Shown: positions 43,484 through 53,549 of the stretch, in pieces | How the letters are laid out: each line of letters begins with the position of its first letter | How positions within the stretch are numbered: position 1 is the first letter of the stretch | From: Anaerococcus jeddahensis | Lineage (GTDB): Bacteria > Bacillota > Clostridia > Tissierellales > Peptoniphilaceae | Assembly: GCF_001182725.1 (NCBI RefSeq) | Contig: NZ_CWHU01000005.1 | Span: 1 to 64,000, forward strand | DNA length: 64,000 bases | Direction: 5' to 3' | Notes under the pieces: model-generated | What the model saw: the letters and a program-made list of their open reading frames with translations, nothing else | The model's database searches: none | What the model was told of the DNA's origin: nothing | Position numbers and translations under genes: made by a program

Positions 43484-44905
43484 ATGTTTGATGCAATAAT
43501 TATTGGTGCAGGAGTAACTGGTACTTCTATAGCTTACCAACTATCAAAGAAAAAAGGAAATTTCCTTGTTTTAGAAAAAAATGAAGATGTTTGTACAGAA
43601 ACATCAAAAGCAAATTCTGCCATCTGCCACGGAGGCTATGATGCAAAACCAGGCACAATGAAGGCAAAAATGAATGTAAGAGGAAATCATATGATGGAAG
43701 AAGAATCCAAAAAATTATCTTTCCCTTACAAAAAAATTGGAACTTTTGTTCTTTGCCACAGCGAAGAAGATATGCCAAAATTACAAGCTCTTTATGATCA
43801 AGGAATTGAAAATGGAGTTTCTGGCATGGAAATTTTAAACAGAGAAGAAGTTTTGAAAATGGAGCCAAATATAACAGAGGATGTTGTTGCAGCTTTGTAT
43901 TCAAAAGAAGCAGGAATTGTTGATCCATTTTTGATGAATATTGCTTTTGCAGAAGTTTCAAATATAAATGGTGTTGATTACAAATTTTACGAAAAAGTAA
44001 TAAAAACTGAAAAGAAAGATGGATACTGGGAAGTTTCCACTGAAAATAATACATACCAAACAAAGGCTGTTATAAATGCAGCTGGAATTTATTCAGATGA
44101 AATTCACAATCAAGTTTCTGATGAAAAATTCGAAATAAAGGCCAGACGTGGAGAATATTTACTTTTAGATAAGGATACAAAAGGCTTTGTAAACCACGTT
44201 ATGTTTAACCTTCCTACTGAAAAAGGTAAGGGAATTTTAGTATCTCCAACAGTTGATAACAACACTCTTGTAGGACCAACTTCTGACTTTATTGATGATA
44301 AACACGATAGACGCTCAACAAGAGAACACCTTGAAGAAGTTATTGAAAAATCAAATCACACTGTAAAAAACGTACCTGTTAGAATGGTTATAACATCATT
44401 TTCTGGAAACAGGGCTCATGAAGTGGGCGGAGATTTTATTTTAAAAGAAAGTCTTGATGGATTTTTTGACTGTGTAGGAATTGAGTCCCCAGGTCTAACT
44501 TCAGCTCCAGCTATTGGAGAATATATGGCAAATCTTGTAAGCGAAAAATTAAAACTTGAAGAAAATAAAGATTTCACTTATGATAGAAAACCAACTCCAA
44601 AAACTAGCGAATTAAGTCTTGAAGAACACGACGAATTAATCAAAAAAGACAAGAGATACGGAAAAATCATTTGTAGGTGTGAATCTATAACTGAAGGTGA
44701 AATTGTAGATGCAATAAATCGTCCTCTTGGTGCTACAACTGTTGATGGAATCAAAAGAAGAGTAAGAGCTACAGCAGGAAGATGCCAAGGAGGATTCTGC
44801 TTACCAAGAGTTATGGAAATACTTGCAAGAGAATTGGGTGAAGACTATGACGATGTAGTAAAAAATGGAAAAGATTCTTACTACATAAAAGGACATGTAA
44901 AGTAA
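43484..44905 (+). CDS. glpA: FAD-dependent glycerol-3-phosphate dehydrogenase with BFD [2Fe-2S] domain
   Basis: 473 aa. FAD site AIIIGAGVTGTSIAYQLSKK at residues 4-23. DAO fold through SANSAICHGGYDA and RRGEYLLLDKD to IESPGLTSAPAIGEY. The C-terminal BFD-like Fe-S domain has CRCESITEGEIVDAI and GRCQGGFCLP (four Cys, near 412-453). Such proteins oxidise glycerol-3-phosphate to dihydroxyacetone phosphate. The next two genes (FAD/NAD oxidoreductase, DUF1667) complete a module that replaces GlpB/GlpC in many anaerobes. The true start is the ATG at 43484 behind AAAGGAA; an upstream TTG lies in the terminator. Confidence 0.85.
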   Translation: MFDAIIIGAGVTGTSIAYQLSKKKGNFLVLEKNEDVCTETSKANSAICHGGYDAKPGTMKAKMNVRGNHMMEEESKKLSFPYKKIGTFVLCHSEEDMPKLQALYDQGIENGVSGMEILNREEVLKMEPNITEDVVAALYSKEAGIVDPFLMNIAFAEVSNINGVDYKFYEKVIKTEKKDGYWEVSTENNTYQTKAVINAAGIYSDEIHNQVSDEKFEIKARRGEYLLLDKDTKGFVNHVMFNLPTEKGKGILVSPTVDNNTLVGPTSDFIDDKHDRRSTREHLEEVIEKSNHTVKNVPVRMVITSFSGNRAHEVGGDFILKESLDGFFDCVGIESPGLTSAPAIGEYMANLVSEKLKLEENKDFTYDRKPTPKTSELSLEEHDELIKKDKRYGKIICRCESITEGEIVDAINRPLGATTVDGIKRRVRATAGRCQGGFCLPRVMEILARELGEDYDDVVKNGKDSYYIKGHVK

Positions 44906-44916
44906 GGAGCATTTAA

Positions 44917-46176
44917 ATGAAAAATTATGATTTAGTAATAATAGGTGGAGGTCCTGCAGGACTTGGAGCTGCTGCTCGTGCCTATGATGAAGGAATTGAA
45001 AATATACTTATAGTTGAAAGAGATGAAATGCTTGGAGGAATTTTAAATCAATGTATCCACAATGGTTTTGGTTTACACAGATTTAATGAGGAACTTACAG
45101 GTCCAGAATATGCTCAAAGATTTATTGATGAAGTTGAAAAAAGAGATATAGATGTTTTATTAAATACAATTGTAATAGATTTTGCAAATGATAAAACTAT
45201 AACCTTGATGAATGAAGAAAATGGAATGTTTACTTTAAAACCAAAGGCAGTTATTCTTGCCATGGGTTGTAGGGAAAGACCAAGAGGAGCATTAAATATT
45301 CCAGGAAGTAGGCCTGCAGGAGTATTTTCAGCAGGAACTGCACAAAGAATGATAAATCTTGAAGGCTATATGCCAGGAAAAAAAGTTGTTATTTTGGGAT
45401 CTGGAGATATTGGTTTAATCATGGCAAGAAGAATGACCCTAGAAGGAGCAGACGTTCAATGTGTTGCTGAAATTATGCCATTTTCTGGAGGATTAAAAAG
45501 AAATATAGTTCAATGTCTTGACGATTTTAATATTCCACTTTATTTTAATACAACAATTTCATCAATCGAAGGAGATGAAAGAGTTACAGGTTGCACCCTT
45601 TCAAAAGTTGATGAAAATATGAAAGTAATTCCTGGAACAGAAAAACATTTTGACTGCGATACAATTTTACTTTCAGTAGGACTTTTACCAGAAAACGAAC
45701 TTACTAAAGAAGCAAAAATTGAAATTGATCCAAAAACAAAGGGTGCAGTAGTTTCAGATAGGCTAATGACAAATGTTGATGGTGTATTTGCAGCAGGAAA
45801 TGTTCTACACGTTCACGATTTGGTAGATTATGTAACAGAAGAAAGTGAACTTGCAGCTAAAAACGCAGCAGATTATATTAAAGATAAATTCCAAAAATCT
45901 CAAAAAGAGCCAATTTATTTAAAGGCAGGAGATGGAATTTCTTACACACTTCCCCAATATATAAATCCAGATACCATGCAAGATGAAGCAATAGTTAGGT
46001 TTAGGGTAAACAATGTTTATCAAAATAGAATTTTAAAAATGTTTGTAGATGGTAAGGAAGTAACAAAGAAAAGAAAATTAGTTTACGCTCCAGGCGAGAT
46101 GGAAAACTTAATTTTAAAGAAAAAAGATATAAATGAAGATACAAAAGAAATAGAAATAAAATTGGAGGAAATATGA
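44917..46176 (+). CDS. NAD(P)/FAD-dependent oxidoreductase of the glycerol-3-phosphate module
   Basis: 419 aa pyridine-nucleotide-disulfide reductase fold. FAD motif LVIIGGGPAGLGAAARAYDE near residues 5-24, NAD motif KVVILGSGDIGLIMARRMTLEG near 152-173, and the second FAD motif VFAAGNVLHVHDLVDYV near 289-305. ILNQCIHNGFGLHRF replaces the usual redox-active Cys pair with a single Cys. It overlaps the DUF1667 gene by 4 bases and follows the dehydrogenase by 11. It probably passes electrons from glycerol-3-phosphate oxidation to NAD or another carrier; the acceptor is inference. Confidence 0.85.
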   Translation: MKNYDLVIIGGGPAGLGAAARAYDEGIENILIVERDEMLGGILNQCIHNGFGLHRFNEELTGPEYAQRFIDEVEKRDIDVLLNTIVIDFANDKTITLMNEENGMFTLKPKAVILAMGCRERPRGALNIPGSRPAGVFSAGTAQRMINLEGYMPGKKVVILGSGDIGLIMARRMTLEGADVQCVAEIMPFSGGLKRNIVQCLDDFNIPLYFNTTISSIEGDERVTGCTLSKVDENMKVIPGTEKHFDCDTILLSVGLLPENELTKEAKIEIDPKTKGAVVSDRLMTNVDGVFAAGNVLHVHDLVDYVTEESELAAKNAADYIKDKFQKSQKEPIYLKAGDGISYTLPQYINPDTMQDEAIVRFRVNNVYQNRILKMFVDGKEVTKKRKLVYAPGEMENLILKKKDINEDTKEIEIKLEEI

Positions 46177-46532
46177 AAAAGGATTTAACTTGTATAAATT
46201 GTCCTCTAGGCTGTCTTGTGACAGTAACAATGGATGAAGAAGGAAATATTACTGATATTACAGGAAATACCTGTAAAAGAGGAGAGGTTTACGCTAGAAA
46301 CGAAGTAAAAAATCCAGTTAGGGTTGTTACATCAACTGTAAAACTTGATGGTGGAAAAGAATATTCAGTTTCAGTAAAAACTGCCGATGCAATTCCAAAA
46401 AATAAAATGAATGAGGCAATGGATGAAATAAATAAGGCAAAAATAAAAGCCCCAGTTCATGTTGGAGATGTAGTTATAGAAAATATAGCAGATACAGGAA
46501 TTTCTTTAATAGCTACAGCAAATAGAAAGTAA
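46173..46532 (+). CDS. DUF1667 Cys-rich protein
   Basis: 119 aa. Residues 5-12 contain CINCPLGC and a third Cys group follows at GNTCKRGEVYARNEVKNPVR (near 31-50), which looks like the N-terminal Fe-S segment of molybdopterin oxidoreductases. DUF1667 proteins are commonly found with the two preceding oxidoreductases and probably bind an Fe-S cluster that carries electrons. AGGAGG is inside the upstream gene; the genes overlap by 4 bases. Confidence 0.88.
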   Translation: MKKDLTCINCPLGCLVTVTMDEEGNITDITGNTCKRGEVYARNEVKNPVRVVTSTVKLDGGKEYSVSVKTADAIPKNKMNEAMDEINKAKIKAPVHVGDVVIENIADTGISLIATANRK

Positions 46533-46558
46533 AATCAAATTAAATAGCATTAACTAAT

Positions 46559-46604
46559 AAAAGTGATGAAAATAGAATTTTCTATTCTCATCACTTTTCT
46601 TTTA
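46559..46604. terminator. Bidirectional terminator between the glycerol and LytTR operons
   Basis: AAGTGATGAAAATAGAA pairs with TTCTATTCTCATCACTT, with a T-run to the right; on the other strand an A/T-rich tail follows. It separates convergent operons. Confidence 0.85.
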
Positions 46605-47027
46605 CTTAAATTTTTTATTTAATTTTTCTATGTCAGCCTTTATTGAAAAATATATTACTGTCCAAATAATCAAGTAAATAATGATAAAAAATACTAAAGA
46701 AATAACAGCAGATTGTATATTTGGTAGCCATTTTAGATAAAATCCTACTATTATAAAATATATGGCTAAAATTGAAAAATGTAAAAGGCTCGCCTTTAAC
46801 AAATTATCTTTTTTTATTATATTACCTCCGATAAAAGACACTATTCCAAAACCACCATATAAGATTATCTCAATAATTCTTGCTTTTAAAAGTGAGTCTT
46901 GTCCGTTTAAAAATGCTGGAACTCCCAAAGTGATTTCTCCTATAGCAAGGGAGATAGATATTTCTATGATACTTCCAATGCCAACTCCTACTAAAAATGA
47001 TGCTAATAAATTTTTTAAATATTTCAT
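46602..47027 (-). CDS. DUF3021 membrane protein
   Basis: 141 aa with four hydrophobic helices (about residues 7-30, 51-70, 77-98 and 106-128). DUF3021 proteins are regularly encoded directly after a LytTR regulator, as here, and probably act as its membrane partner or inhibitor. A short charged C-terminus (KADIEKLNKKFK) faces the cytoplasm. TAGGAG precedes the ATG. Function otherwise unknown. Confidence 0.83.
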   Translation of the reverse strand: MKYLKNLLASFLVGVGIGSIIEISISLAIGEITLGVPAFLNGQDSLLKARIIEIILYGGFGIVSFIGGNIIKKDNLLKASLLHFSILAIYFIIVGFYLKWLPNIQSAVISLVFFIIIYLIIWTVIYFSIKADIEKLNKKFK

Positions 47028-47036
47028 AATTTACTC

Positions 47037-47474
47037 CTAAAATCCTAAGGCTTTTTTAAATTCCTTTAAATATCTTCTTGAAACATAGGAAATACTTCCG
47101 TTTTTAAATTCTACTGCTATGGTTCCTTTAAAAGAAAGATCTAATTTTTTTACATAATCAATATTTATAATTTCATATCTTGAAATTTTTATAAATTTAT
47201 TATCAAATCTTTCATAAAGTTCATATAATCTCATTCTTGACTTATACTCACCGTTTTTACTTTCAATAAATACGCCCTTGTTTTTACTTATACACCTTAT
47301 AATTTCTTCATATTCCAAAAGATAAATTTCATCATCTTTAAAAACAACAAGCTTATTAATATTTGTAGCCTCAAGGCTTCTTTTTATATTTTCAATATCT
47401 TTGTTGTATGAAGGTGCATAAATTTTTACAAGGCTTTCATCCAAATTTTCATCAATTATAATTTCAACTTTCAT
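47037..47474 (-). CDS. LytTR DNA-binding regulator
   Basis: 145 aa. The C-terminal half is a LytTR domain: EEIIRCISKNKGVFIESKNG, SRMRLYELYERFDNKFIKIS, RYEIINIDYVKKLDLSF and VSRRYLKEFKKALGF. The N-terminal ~50 residues are short and lack a receiver phosphorylation site, so it is not a classical two-component regulator. AGGAGG lies before the ATG. Co-transcribed with the DUF3021 gene 9 bases downstream; the pair usually controls itself and a few neighbours. Confidence 0.87.
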   Translation of the reverse strand: MKVEIIIDENLDESLVKIYAPSYNKDIENIKRSLEATNINKLVVFKDDEIYLLEYEEIIRCISKNKGVFIESKNGEYKSRMRLYELYERFDNKFIKISRYEIINIDYVKKLDLSFKGTIAVEFKNGSISYVSRRYLKEFKKALGF

Positions 47475-47807
47475 AGACCCTCCTTATATTTATATAATAC
47501 AAACAAATTATTTTTGAAACCACAAAATTTTGATAAGTGGTAGTTTAAATCGCCTGAGCGGTTATTTTGAATTTTGAGGAAATTGTATTTAAAACAAATA
47601 TTTATTAAAATTTTATTTTAAAAGCAGATTTTTACAAGAAAAATTTTAAAATAAATTAATTTTTTTGGAAAATTATTTTGTTTTATTTTTCACATAGAGT
47701 TTGTTATAGTTGATAAATAAGCATTTAAAACGATATCACTCTAAAGCTTTATTGTGCTTGCAATTTAGCTTAATAAAGTATATAATTAAATACAACAAGG
47801 AGGAAAT
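47475..47807. other. Divergent intergenic region between the LytTR gene and opp operon
   Basis: 333 bases, AT-rich, no gene. It must hold promoters for both directions. Near 47747-47781 CTTTATT and AATAAAG flank a stretch just before the opp -10-like TATATAAT, and could be an operator. A GTGGTAG...CTGAGCGGT stretch at 47536-47563 is the only GC-richer patch. Nothing firmer can be assigned by eye. Confidence 0.5.
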
Positions 47808-48737
47808 ATGATTAAGTACATAATTAAGAGAATTTTACAAGCGATAGCAGTTTTGCTTTTGGTCACTTGTATAACTTTTTTTCTCATGAAACTCGTGCCT
47901 GGTTCACCTTTTGCCAGTGAAAAATCTCAATCACCAGAGGTACTAGAGGCTTTAAATAAAAAATACGGTTTGGACCAACCTTATTCTGTCCAACTAAAAA
48001 AATTTATTGTTAATGCTGTTCAAGGAGAATTTGGAGTATCTTTGAAAATGCAAAAAGATAGACCAGTTATGGATATTATTAAGGAAATGCTTCCAACAAG
48101 TGTAAAACTTGGACTGATTGCTTTAGTGTGGGCGACTTTGGTGGGGGTTCCCTTGGGGGCTCTTGCAGCTTACAACAGGGGCAAAAAGTTGGATTCATTT
48201 TTGAGGGTTTTGACAACTATAGGAATTTCAGCTCCTGGCTTTGTAGTAGCGACTCTCCTACTTTTATTTTTTGGTGTAAAATTAAAAATTTTCCCAACAA
48301 TGGGACTTAACACTGTAGGTTCTTATTTTATGCCATGTTTTTCTTTGGGGTTTTATCCAATGTGCTACATAGCTAGGTTGTCAAGATCGTCAATGCTTGA
48401 TGCTATTGGTCAAGATTATATTAGAACTGCAAGGGCGAAGGGTGTACCTGAAAGTAAAATTTTATTTAAACACGCTTTGAAAAATGCCTTTATCCCAGTT
48501 TTAACTTATCTTGGACCACTTACTGCAGGAATTATTACAGGATCTATGGTTGTTGAATCAGTTTTTTCTGTTCAAGGACTTGGAAGATATTTTATAAACT
48601 CAGTTTTAAATAGGGATTATCCAATAATAATGGCAACAACACTTTTCTTTGCCTTTATGGTAATTGTTATGAATTTAGTTGTTGATATTTTATATAGATT
48701 TATAGATCCAAGAATCGATTTGACTAAGGGAGATTAG
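47808..48737 (+). CDS. oppB: Oligopeptide ABC transporter permease OppB
   Basis: 309 aa membrane subunit. MIKYIIKRILQAIAVLLLVT then FFLMKLVPGSPF is the standard DppB/OppB start. The coupling EAA loop reads DYIRTARAKGVPESKILFKHALKNA near residues 203-227 (quoted in parts: RTARAKGVPESKI), and VVESVFSVQGLGRYFINSV near 248-266 is a family hallmark. CAAGGAGG precedes the ATG. First gene of oppBCDFA; oppC begins 1 base after the stop. Confidence 0.93.
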   Translation: MIKYIIKRILQAIAVLLLVTCITFFLMKLVPGSPFASEKSQSPEVLEALNKKYGLDQPYSVQLKKFIVNAVQGEFGVSLKMQKDRPVMDIIKEMLPTSVKLGLIALVWATLVGVPLGALAAYNRGKKLDSFLRVLTTIGISAPGFVVATLLLLFFGVKLKIFPTMGLNTVGSYFMPCFSLGFYPMCYIARLSRSSMLDAIGQDYIRTARAKGVPESKILFKHALKNAFIPVLTYLGPLTAGIITGSMVVESVFSVQGLGRYFINSVLNRDYPIIMATTLFFAFMVIVMNLVVDILYRFIDPRIDLTKGD

Positions 48738-48738
48738 T

Positions 48739-49764
48739 ATGGAAGATTTATTTAGTTTAAATTCAAAATTAAAATTAGAAGAATATGAATTTTCAGCTGA
48801 AGATTTTGAACTAGCTTCAGAAAGTTCAAAAGAAAATTTCATGACCAAAACTCCTCCAACTTCTTATTTTCAAGATGCCCTAAGAAGGCTAAAAGAAAAT
48901 AAGGTTGCTATGGTTTCTATCGGATTTTTGATAATTGTTTGTATATTTGCCTTTATCGGACCAATTTTAGTCAAAGGGGATTACACAACCCAATATAGGG
49001 GCGATGAAAATTTATTTCCTTGTCTTAGGTATCCTTTTGGAACTGATAAATTAGGACGTGATCTCATGGTTCGTACCATGTATGGAACCAGAGTTTCTTT
49101 AATAGTTGGAATTTTTGCATCATTAATTGTTCTAGTAATTGGAACAGTTTATGGAGCAGTTTCTGGATATTTTGGGGGAAGAGTTGATGCAATAATGATG
49201 AGGATTTTAGATTTGATTTATTCAATTCCTGATGTACTTGTTGTAATTTTATTATCAATCGGTATATCCCAACCCTTAAAATCTTTTGTAAATTCTTCAA
49301 ATTCAGAACTTGCCAAAAAAATTTCAGTTTTGGGACCTGCTCTTATTTCAATATTTATTGCTTTTGGCCTACTTTATTGGGTAGGAATGGCAAGAATTAT
49401 AAGAGGACAAGTTTTAATGCTAAAAAAACAAGAATTTGTTACGGCGGTTGAAGCTTTGGGCGGTTCTAAAAAAAGAATAATTAGAAGGCACTTGTTTCCA
49501 AATTGTATTGGTCAAGTAATAGTTATGACTGCCATGCAAATTCCATCAGCAATATTTCTAGAATCATTCCTATCATTTTTGGGAATTGGAGTTTCAGCGC
49601 CAATGACTTCACTTGGAGCTTTGGCAGCAGATGCTCTTGGAGGAATTTATTCCTACGCTTATAGGTTAATTATTCCTTCCTTATTATTAAGTTTGATGAT
49701 TTTATCTTTGAATTTATTTGCAGATGGATTAAGAGATGCCTTAGATCCAAGGTTAAAAAAATAG
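48739..49764 (+). CDS. oppC: Oligopeptide ABC transporter permease OppC
   Basis: 341 aa. A cytoplasmic N-terminal extension of about 60 residues precedes the first helix (VAMVSIGFLIIVCIFAFIGP), followed by the periplasmic segment with YPFGTDKLGRDLMVRTMYGT. The EAA loop has EFVTAVEALGGSKKRIIRRH near 229-248, and FLESFLSFLGIGVSAP follows. The extension is normal for OppC of Gram-positive bacteria. oppD starts 7 bases later. Confidence 0.93.
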   Translation: MEDLFSLNSKLKLEEYEFSAEDFELASESSKENFMTKTPPTSYFQDALRRLKENKVAMVSIGFLIIVCIFAFIGPILVKGDYTTQYRGDENLFPCLRYPFGTDKLGRDLMVRTMYGTRVSLIVGIFASLIVLVIGTVYGAVSGYFGGRVDAIMMRILDLIYSIPDVLVVILLSIGISQPLKSFVNSSNSELAKKISVLGPALISIFIAFGLLYWVGMARIIRGQVLMLKKQEFVTAVEALGGSKKRIIRRHLFPNCIGQVIVMTAMQIPSAIFLESFLSFLGIGVSAPMTSLGALAADALGGIYSYAYRLIIPSLLLSLMILSLNLFADGLRDALDPRLKK

Positions 49765-49771
49765 GTGGCTT

Positions 49772-50779
49772 ATGGAAAATATAAATGAAAATAAAAAAGA
49801 AGTTTTAAAAATTGAAGATTTAAGCATATCATTTTACACACCTGTTGGAGAAGTGAAGGCAGTTGATTCAATAAATTATACCTTACATGAAAATGAAATT
49901 ATGGGAATAGTTGGAGAATCAGGCTCTGGAAAATCTGTAGAAAGTTATGGAATAATGGGACTTTTACAAGAACCAGGCAAGGTAAAATCAGGAAAAATTC
50001 TCTATAAGGGAGAAAATGTTCTTGATTATGATAAAAATAAGATGAGTGATTTTAGAGGGGCAAAATGTTCTATGATTTTTCAAAATCCTATGACTTGCCT
50101 AAATCCAGTTTATACAGTAGGAAATCAGCTTATGGAAGCTTTATTAGTTCATAAAAAATGTTCAAAAGATGAAGCTTACCAAAGAGCGGTTGATATGCTT
50201 GATAAAGTTGGAATTTCAAATCCAAAAAGACGTATGAAACAATATCCTCACGAATTATCAGGAGGAATGAGACAAAGGGTCATGATTGGAATGGGTCTTA
50301 TTTGCGAACCAGATATTTTGATAGCAGATGAGCCGACAACAGCCCTCGATGTAACAATTCAAGCTCAAATTCTTGAATTAATAAAAGAATTTCAAAACAA
50401 ATCAAAAATGAGTGTAATTTTTATCACTCATAACCTTGCAGTAGTTGCACAAATTTGCGATACAGTTTCTGTAATGTATGCAGGAAGAATAGTAGAACAG
50501 GGAAGTGTAGAAGACATTTTCTACAACCCACAACATCCTTACACAAAAGGACTTTTAAAATCTATGCCAAGGATTGATTCCAAAGAGCAAGTAAGGCTTG
50601 AAAGTATAAAAGGAACTCCAGTGGATATGCTAAATCCACCAGAAGGATGTGGATTTTCAACTAGGTGTGAATCTTGTATGAATATATGTCTTAAAAAAGA
50701 ACCACCAATGGTTGAAATGGGTGAAGGACACAGGTCAAAATGTTTCCTACACATAAAGGAGCTAGTAAATGGAAGATAA
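49772..50779 (+). CDS. oppD: Oligopeptide ABC transporter ATPase OppD
   Basis: 335 aa. Walker A GESGSGKS near residues 49-56, Q-loop [12 protein letters not shown], signature [15 protein letters not shown], Walker [13 protein letters not shown], and the C-terminal oligopeptide-transporter extension with a Cys group ([15 protein letters not shown]) that binds an Fe-S cluster in related proteins. The start has only a weak ribosome site (AGGTGG). It overlaps oppF by 11 bases. Confidence 0.93.
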   Translation: MENINENKKEVLKIEDLSISFYTPVGEVKAVDSINYTLHENEIMGIVGESGSGKSVESYGIMGLLQEPGKVKSGKILYKGENVLDYDKNKMSDFRGAKCSMIFQNPMTCLNPVYTVGNQLMEALLVHKKCSKDEAYQRAVDMLDKVGISNPKRRMKQYPHELSGGMRQRVMIGMGLICEPDILIADEPTTALDVTIQAQILELIKEFQNKSKMSVIFITHNLAVVAQICDTVSVMYAGRIVEQGSVEDIFYNPQHPYTKGLLKSMPRIDSKEQVRLESIKGTPVDMLNPPEGCGFSTRCESCMNICLKKEPPMVEMGEGHRSKCFLHIKELVNGR

Positions 50780-51770
50780 TAAATTATTAATATGTGAAAA
50801 TTTAGTAAAACATTTTACAGTTCAATCTTCCTTTAGTAAAGTAAGCGAAGTTCATGCAGTTGACGATGTATCCTTTTTCATTAGAAAAGGAGAAACTCTT
50901 GGGATTGTAGGAGAATCCGGTTGTGGAAAAACTACACTTGGAAGAACAATTTTAAGATTGCACGAGCCAACAAGTGGAAAAATAATTTATGATGGAGAAA
51001 CTATTTTTGATAGCGAGAAAAATATTCGCCCAGAAATGTATAAACTAAGACGAAAAATGCAAATAATTTTTCAAGATCCATCAGCATCCCTTGATCCGAG
51101 AATGACAGTTCAAGAAATTGTTGGAGAGGCACTAGATATTCATGGTCTATACAAAAAAAATAGGCAAGAAAGAATAAATGAACTTTTAAGAACAGTAGGT
51201 CTAAACGAAGAACACTCAAACAGATATCCTCACGAATTTTCAGGAGGACAACAACAAAGAATAGGAATTGCAAGAGCTCTTGCAGTTGAGCCAGAATTTA
51301 TAGTTTGTGACGAGCCGATTTCAGCCTTGGATGTTTCCATTCAAGCTCAAATTGTAAACATGCTAGAAGATATGCAAAATGAAATGGGTCTTACATATTT
51401 ATTTATAGCTCACGACCTATCAGTTGTAAAACATATTTCAGATAGGATTGGAGTAATGTATTTGGGGAAAATGGTAGAACTTGTTGATGCCGAAAGACTT
51501 TATGAAAATCCCCTTCACCCTTACACTAAATCCCTACTCACAGCCATACCAGTTCCAGATCCCAAACTTACTAGATCTTTAAAAAGAATAAAGTTAGAAG
51601 GAGAAGTTCCATCGGCGATTAATCCGCCAAAAGGTTGTAGGTTTCATGAAAGATGTCCATATGCGACAGAAATTTGTAAGAAGGAAGAGCCGGAGTTTAG
51701 AGAGGTAGAAGAAGGACACTATGTAAGTTGTCATAATTTAGGAGGTATAAAAAATGAAAATGAAAGCTAA
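50769..51770 (+). CDS. oppF: Oligopeptide ABC transporter ATPase OppF
   Basis: 333 aa. Walker [16 protein letters not shown] near residues 46-60, [20 protein letters not shown], signature [15 protein letters not shown], Walker [13 protein letters not shown], and the C-terminal [15 protein letters not shown]ys motif. AAAGGAG is inside oppD. It overlaps oppA by 17 bases, a tight coupling of ATPase and binding-protein translation. Confidence 0.93.
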   Translation: MEDNKLLICENLVKHFTVQSSFSKVSEVHAVDDVSFFIRKGETLGIVGESGCGKTTLGRTILRLHEPTSGKIIYDGETIFDSEKNIRPEMYKLRRKMQIIFQDPSASLDPRMTVQEIVGEALDIHGLYKKNRQERINELLRTVGLNEEHSNRYPHEFSGGQQQRIGIARALAVEPEFIVCDEPISALDVSIQAQIVNMLEDMQNEMGLTYLFIAHDLSVVKHISDRIGVMYLGKMVELVDAERLYENPLHPYTKSLLTAIPVPDPKLTRSLKRIKLEGEVPSAINPPKGCRFHERCPYATEICKKEEPEFREVEEGHYVSCHNLGGIKNENES

Positions 51771-53412
51771 GTTATTAGTTGGCTTGTTGAGTTTGTCCAT
51801 GTTATTTACAGGATGTGGAGGAAACAATGCCAAAAATAACGACAGCAGCAATTCAAATGCTGCAACTAACCAAGAAGAAGGAAAGAAAGATGGAGTTTTG
51901 GATATAAATATTGCTTCAGAACCAGAAACAATAGATCCACAAATGAACACATCAGCTGACGGTGGACTAATGATTTCTCACTTGTTTGAATCATTAATAA
52001 GATGGGACGATGATGGAAAAGGAAATGCTGTTTTAAAACCAGGTCTTGCAGAAAAATGGGATGTTTCTGAAGATGGATTAAAATGGACATTCAAATTAAG
52101 AGATGCAAAATGGTCAGATGGAAAACCAATAACTGCTGATGATTTTGTATATGCTTGGAACAGACTTGTTGATCCAAAAACTGGAGCAGATTATGAATAT
52201 ATGCTTGATATGGTAAAAGGATATGACGAGAAAAAACTTGATATTTCTGCACCAGATGAAAAAACATTTGTAGTAAACTTAAGTGTAAAATGTCCATATT
52301 TTGAAGAAATTTGTGCTTTCCCAGCAGTAATGCCTGTTAGAAAAGACATAGTTGAAAAAAATAAAACTTGGACAAATTCTCCTGATACTTTAGTATCATC
52401 AGGACCTTACAAACTTGAAAAATGGGATCACAACCAAACACTAACTATGGTTAAAAACCCAGAATATTACGATGCTAAATCAGTTAAGGCAGAAAAATTA
52501 GCCTTCCACTTACAAGATGACCAAAACGCAATCTATGCAGCTTATAGATCAGGAGATTTGGATTTTGTAAATTCAGCACCACAAGAAGAAATTAAAAAAC
52601 TTCTAGATACAAAAGAATTAAAAACTCTACCATATGTAGGAACATATTTTGTATGTTTCAATACAGAAAAGAAAGCATTTGATGATCCAAAAGTTAGAAA
52701 AGCATTCTCACTTGCAATTGATAGAAACTTTATAGTTGATCAAGTTACAGGAAGAGGAGAAAAAGTTGCTAGCGGTTTTGTACCAGCAGGAGTTTATGAT
52801 GCAAAAGGCGCTGAAGGCGATGACTTTAGAACAGTTGGTGGAGATTATTATTCAATCAAATCTGACGAATATGAAAAAAATATAAAAGAAGCTAAAAAAC
52901 TTATGGAAGAAGCCGGATTTAAAGACGGCAAGGGCTTCCCACAAATTGATTACCTATACAATACAGATGACAACCACAAGGCTATAGCAGAAGCTTTACA
53001 AAATATGTGGCAAGAAAATCTTGGTGTAAAAGTTAATCTTCAAAACCAAGACTGGAATGTATTCTTAAAAGAAAGAAAAGAAGGAAACTACAACATAGCA
53101 AGACACGGATGGATTGCAGATTACAACGATCCAATGAGCTTTATTGATATGTGGTTAACAGGTGGCGGAAATAACGACGCTCAATACAAAAATCCAGAAT
53201 ATGATAAGTATGTAAAAGCTGCAAAAGATACATCAGATCAAAACGAAAGAATGAAAAACATGCACAAGGCTGAAGATATTCTAATAAAAGATGATTCAGT
53301 AGTTGCTCCAATTTACTTCTACGTAAATCCATACATGATGAAACCAAATATCAAAGGAATGTACTACACACCACTTGGATATTTCTTCTTCAAATCAGCA
53401 ACAGGATTCTAA
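51754..53412 (+). CDS. oppA: Oligopeptide-binding lipoprotein OppA
   Basis: 552 aa. Signal peptide [20 protein letters not shown] with the lipobox Cys at residue 21, then an N/S-rich linker. The SBP family 5 body shows [19 protein letters not shown] (near 50), [39 protein letters not shown], and late [23 protein letters not shown] precedes the ATG, inside oppF. It delivers peptides to OppBCDF. Placement of the binding protein last suggests the highest stability or processing of its mRNA segment, an inference. Confidence 0.94.
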   Translation: MKMKAKLLVGLLSLSMLFTGCGGNNAKNNDSSNSNAATNQEEGKKDGVLDINIASEPETIDPQMNTSADGGLMISHLFESLIRWDDDGKGNAVLKPGLAEKWDVSEDGLKWTFKLRDAKWSDGKPITADDFVYAWNRLVDPKTGADYEYMLDMVKGYDEKKLDISAPDEKTFVVNLSVKCPYFEEICAFPAVMPVRKDIVEKNKTWTNSPDTLVSSGPYKLEKWDHNQTLTMVKNPEYYDAKSVKAEKLAFHLQDDQNAIYAAYRSGDLDFVNSAPQEEIKKLLDTKELKTLPYVGTYFVCFNTEKKAFDDPKVRKAFSLAIDRNFIVDQVTGRGEKVASGFVPAGVYDAKGAEGDDFRTVGGDYYSIKSDEYEKNIKEAKKLMEEAGFKDGKGFPQIDYLYNTDDNHKAIAEALQNMWQENLGVKVNLQNQDWNVFLKERKEGNYNIARHGWIADYNDPMSFIDMWLTGGGNNDAQYKNPEYDKYVKAAKDTSDQNERMKNMHKAEDILIKDDSVVAPIYFYVNPYMMKPNIKGMYYTPLGYFFFKSATGF

Positions 53413-53444
53413 AAAAATTTATAGTAAGTAGGGAAAATTTACAA

Positions 53445-53479
53445 AAAGAATGCCAAAATTATTTGGCATTCTTTTTTTG
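53445..53479 (+). terminator. Terminator of the opp operon
   Basis: AAAGAATGCCAAA / TTTGGCATTCTTT hairpin with a following run of T's. Confidence 0.92.
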
Positions 53480-53549
53480 TGAATAATATTATTTAATAAT
53501 GAAAAATGTTATAATAATAAAAAGAAAACATTTTACAAAGAGGTGAAAT

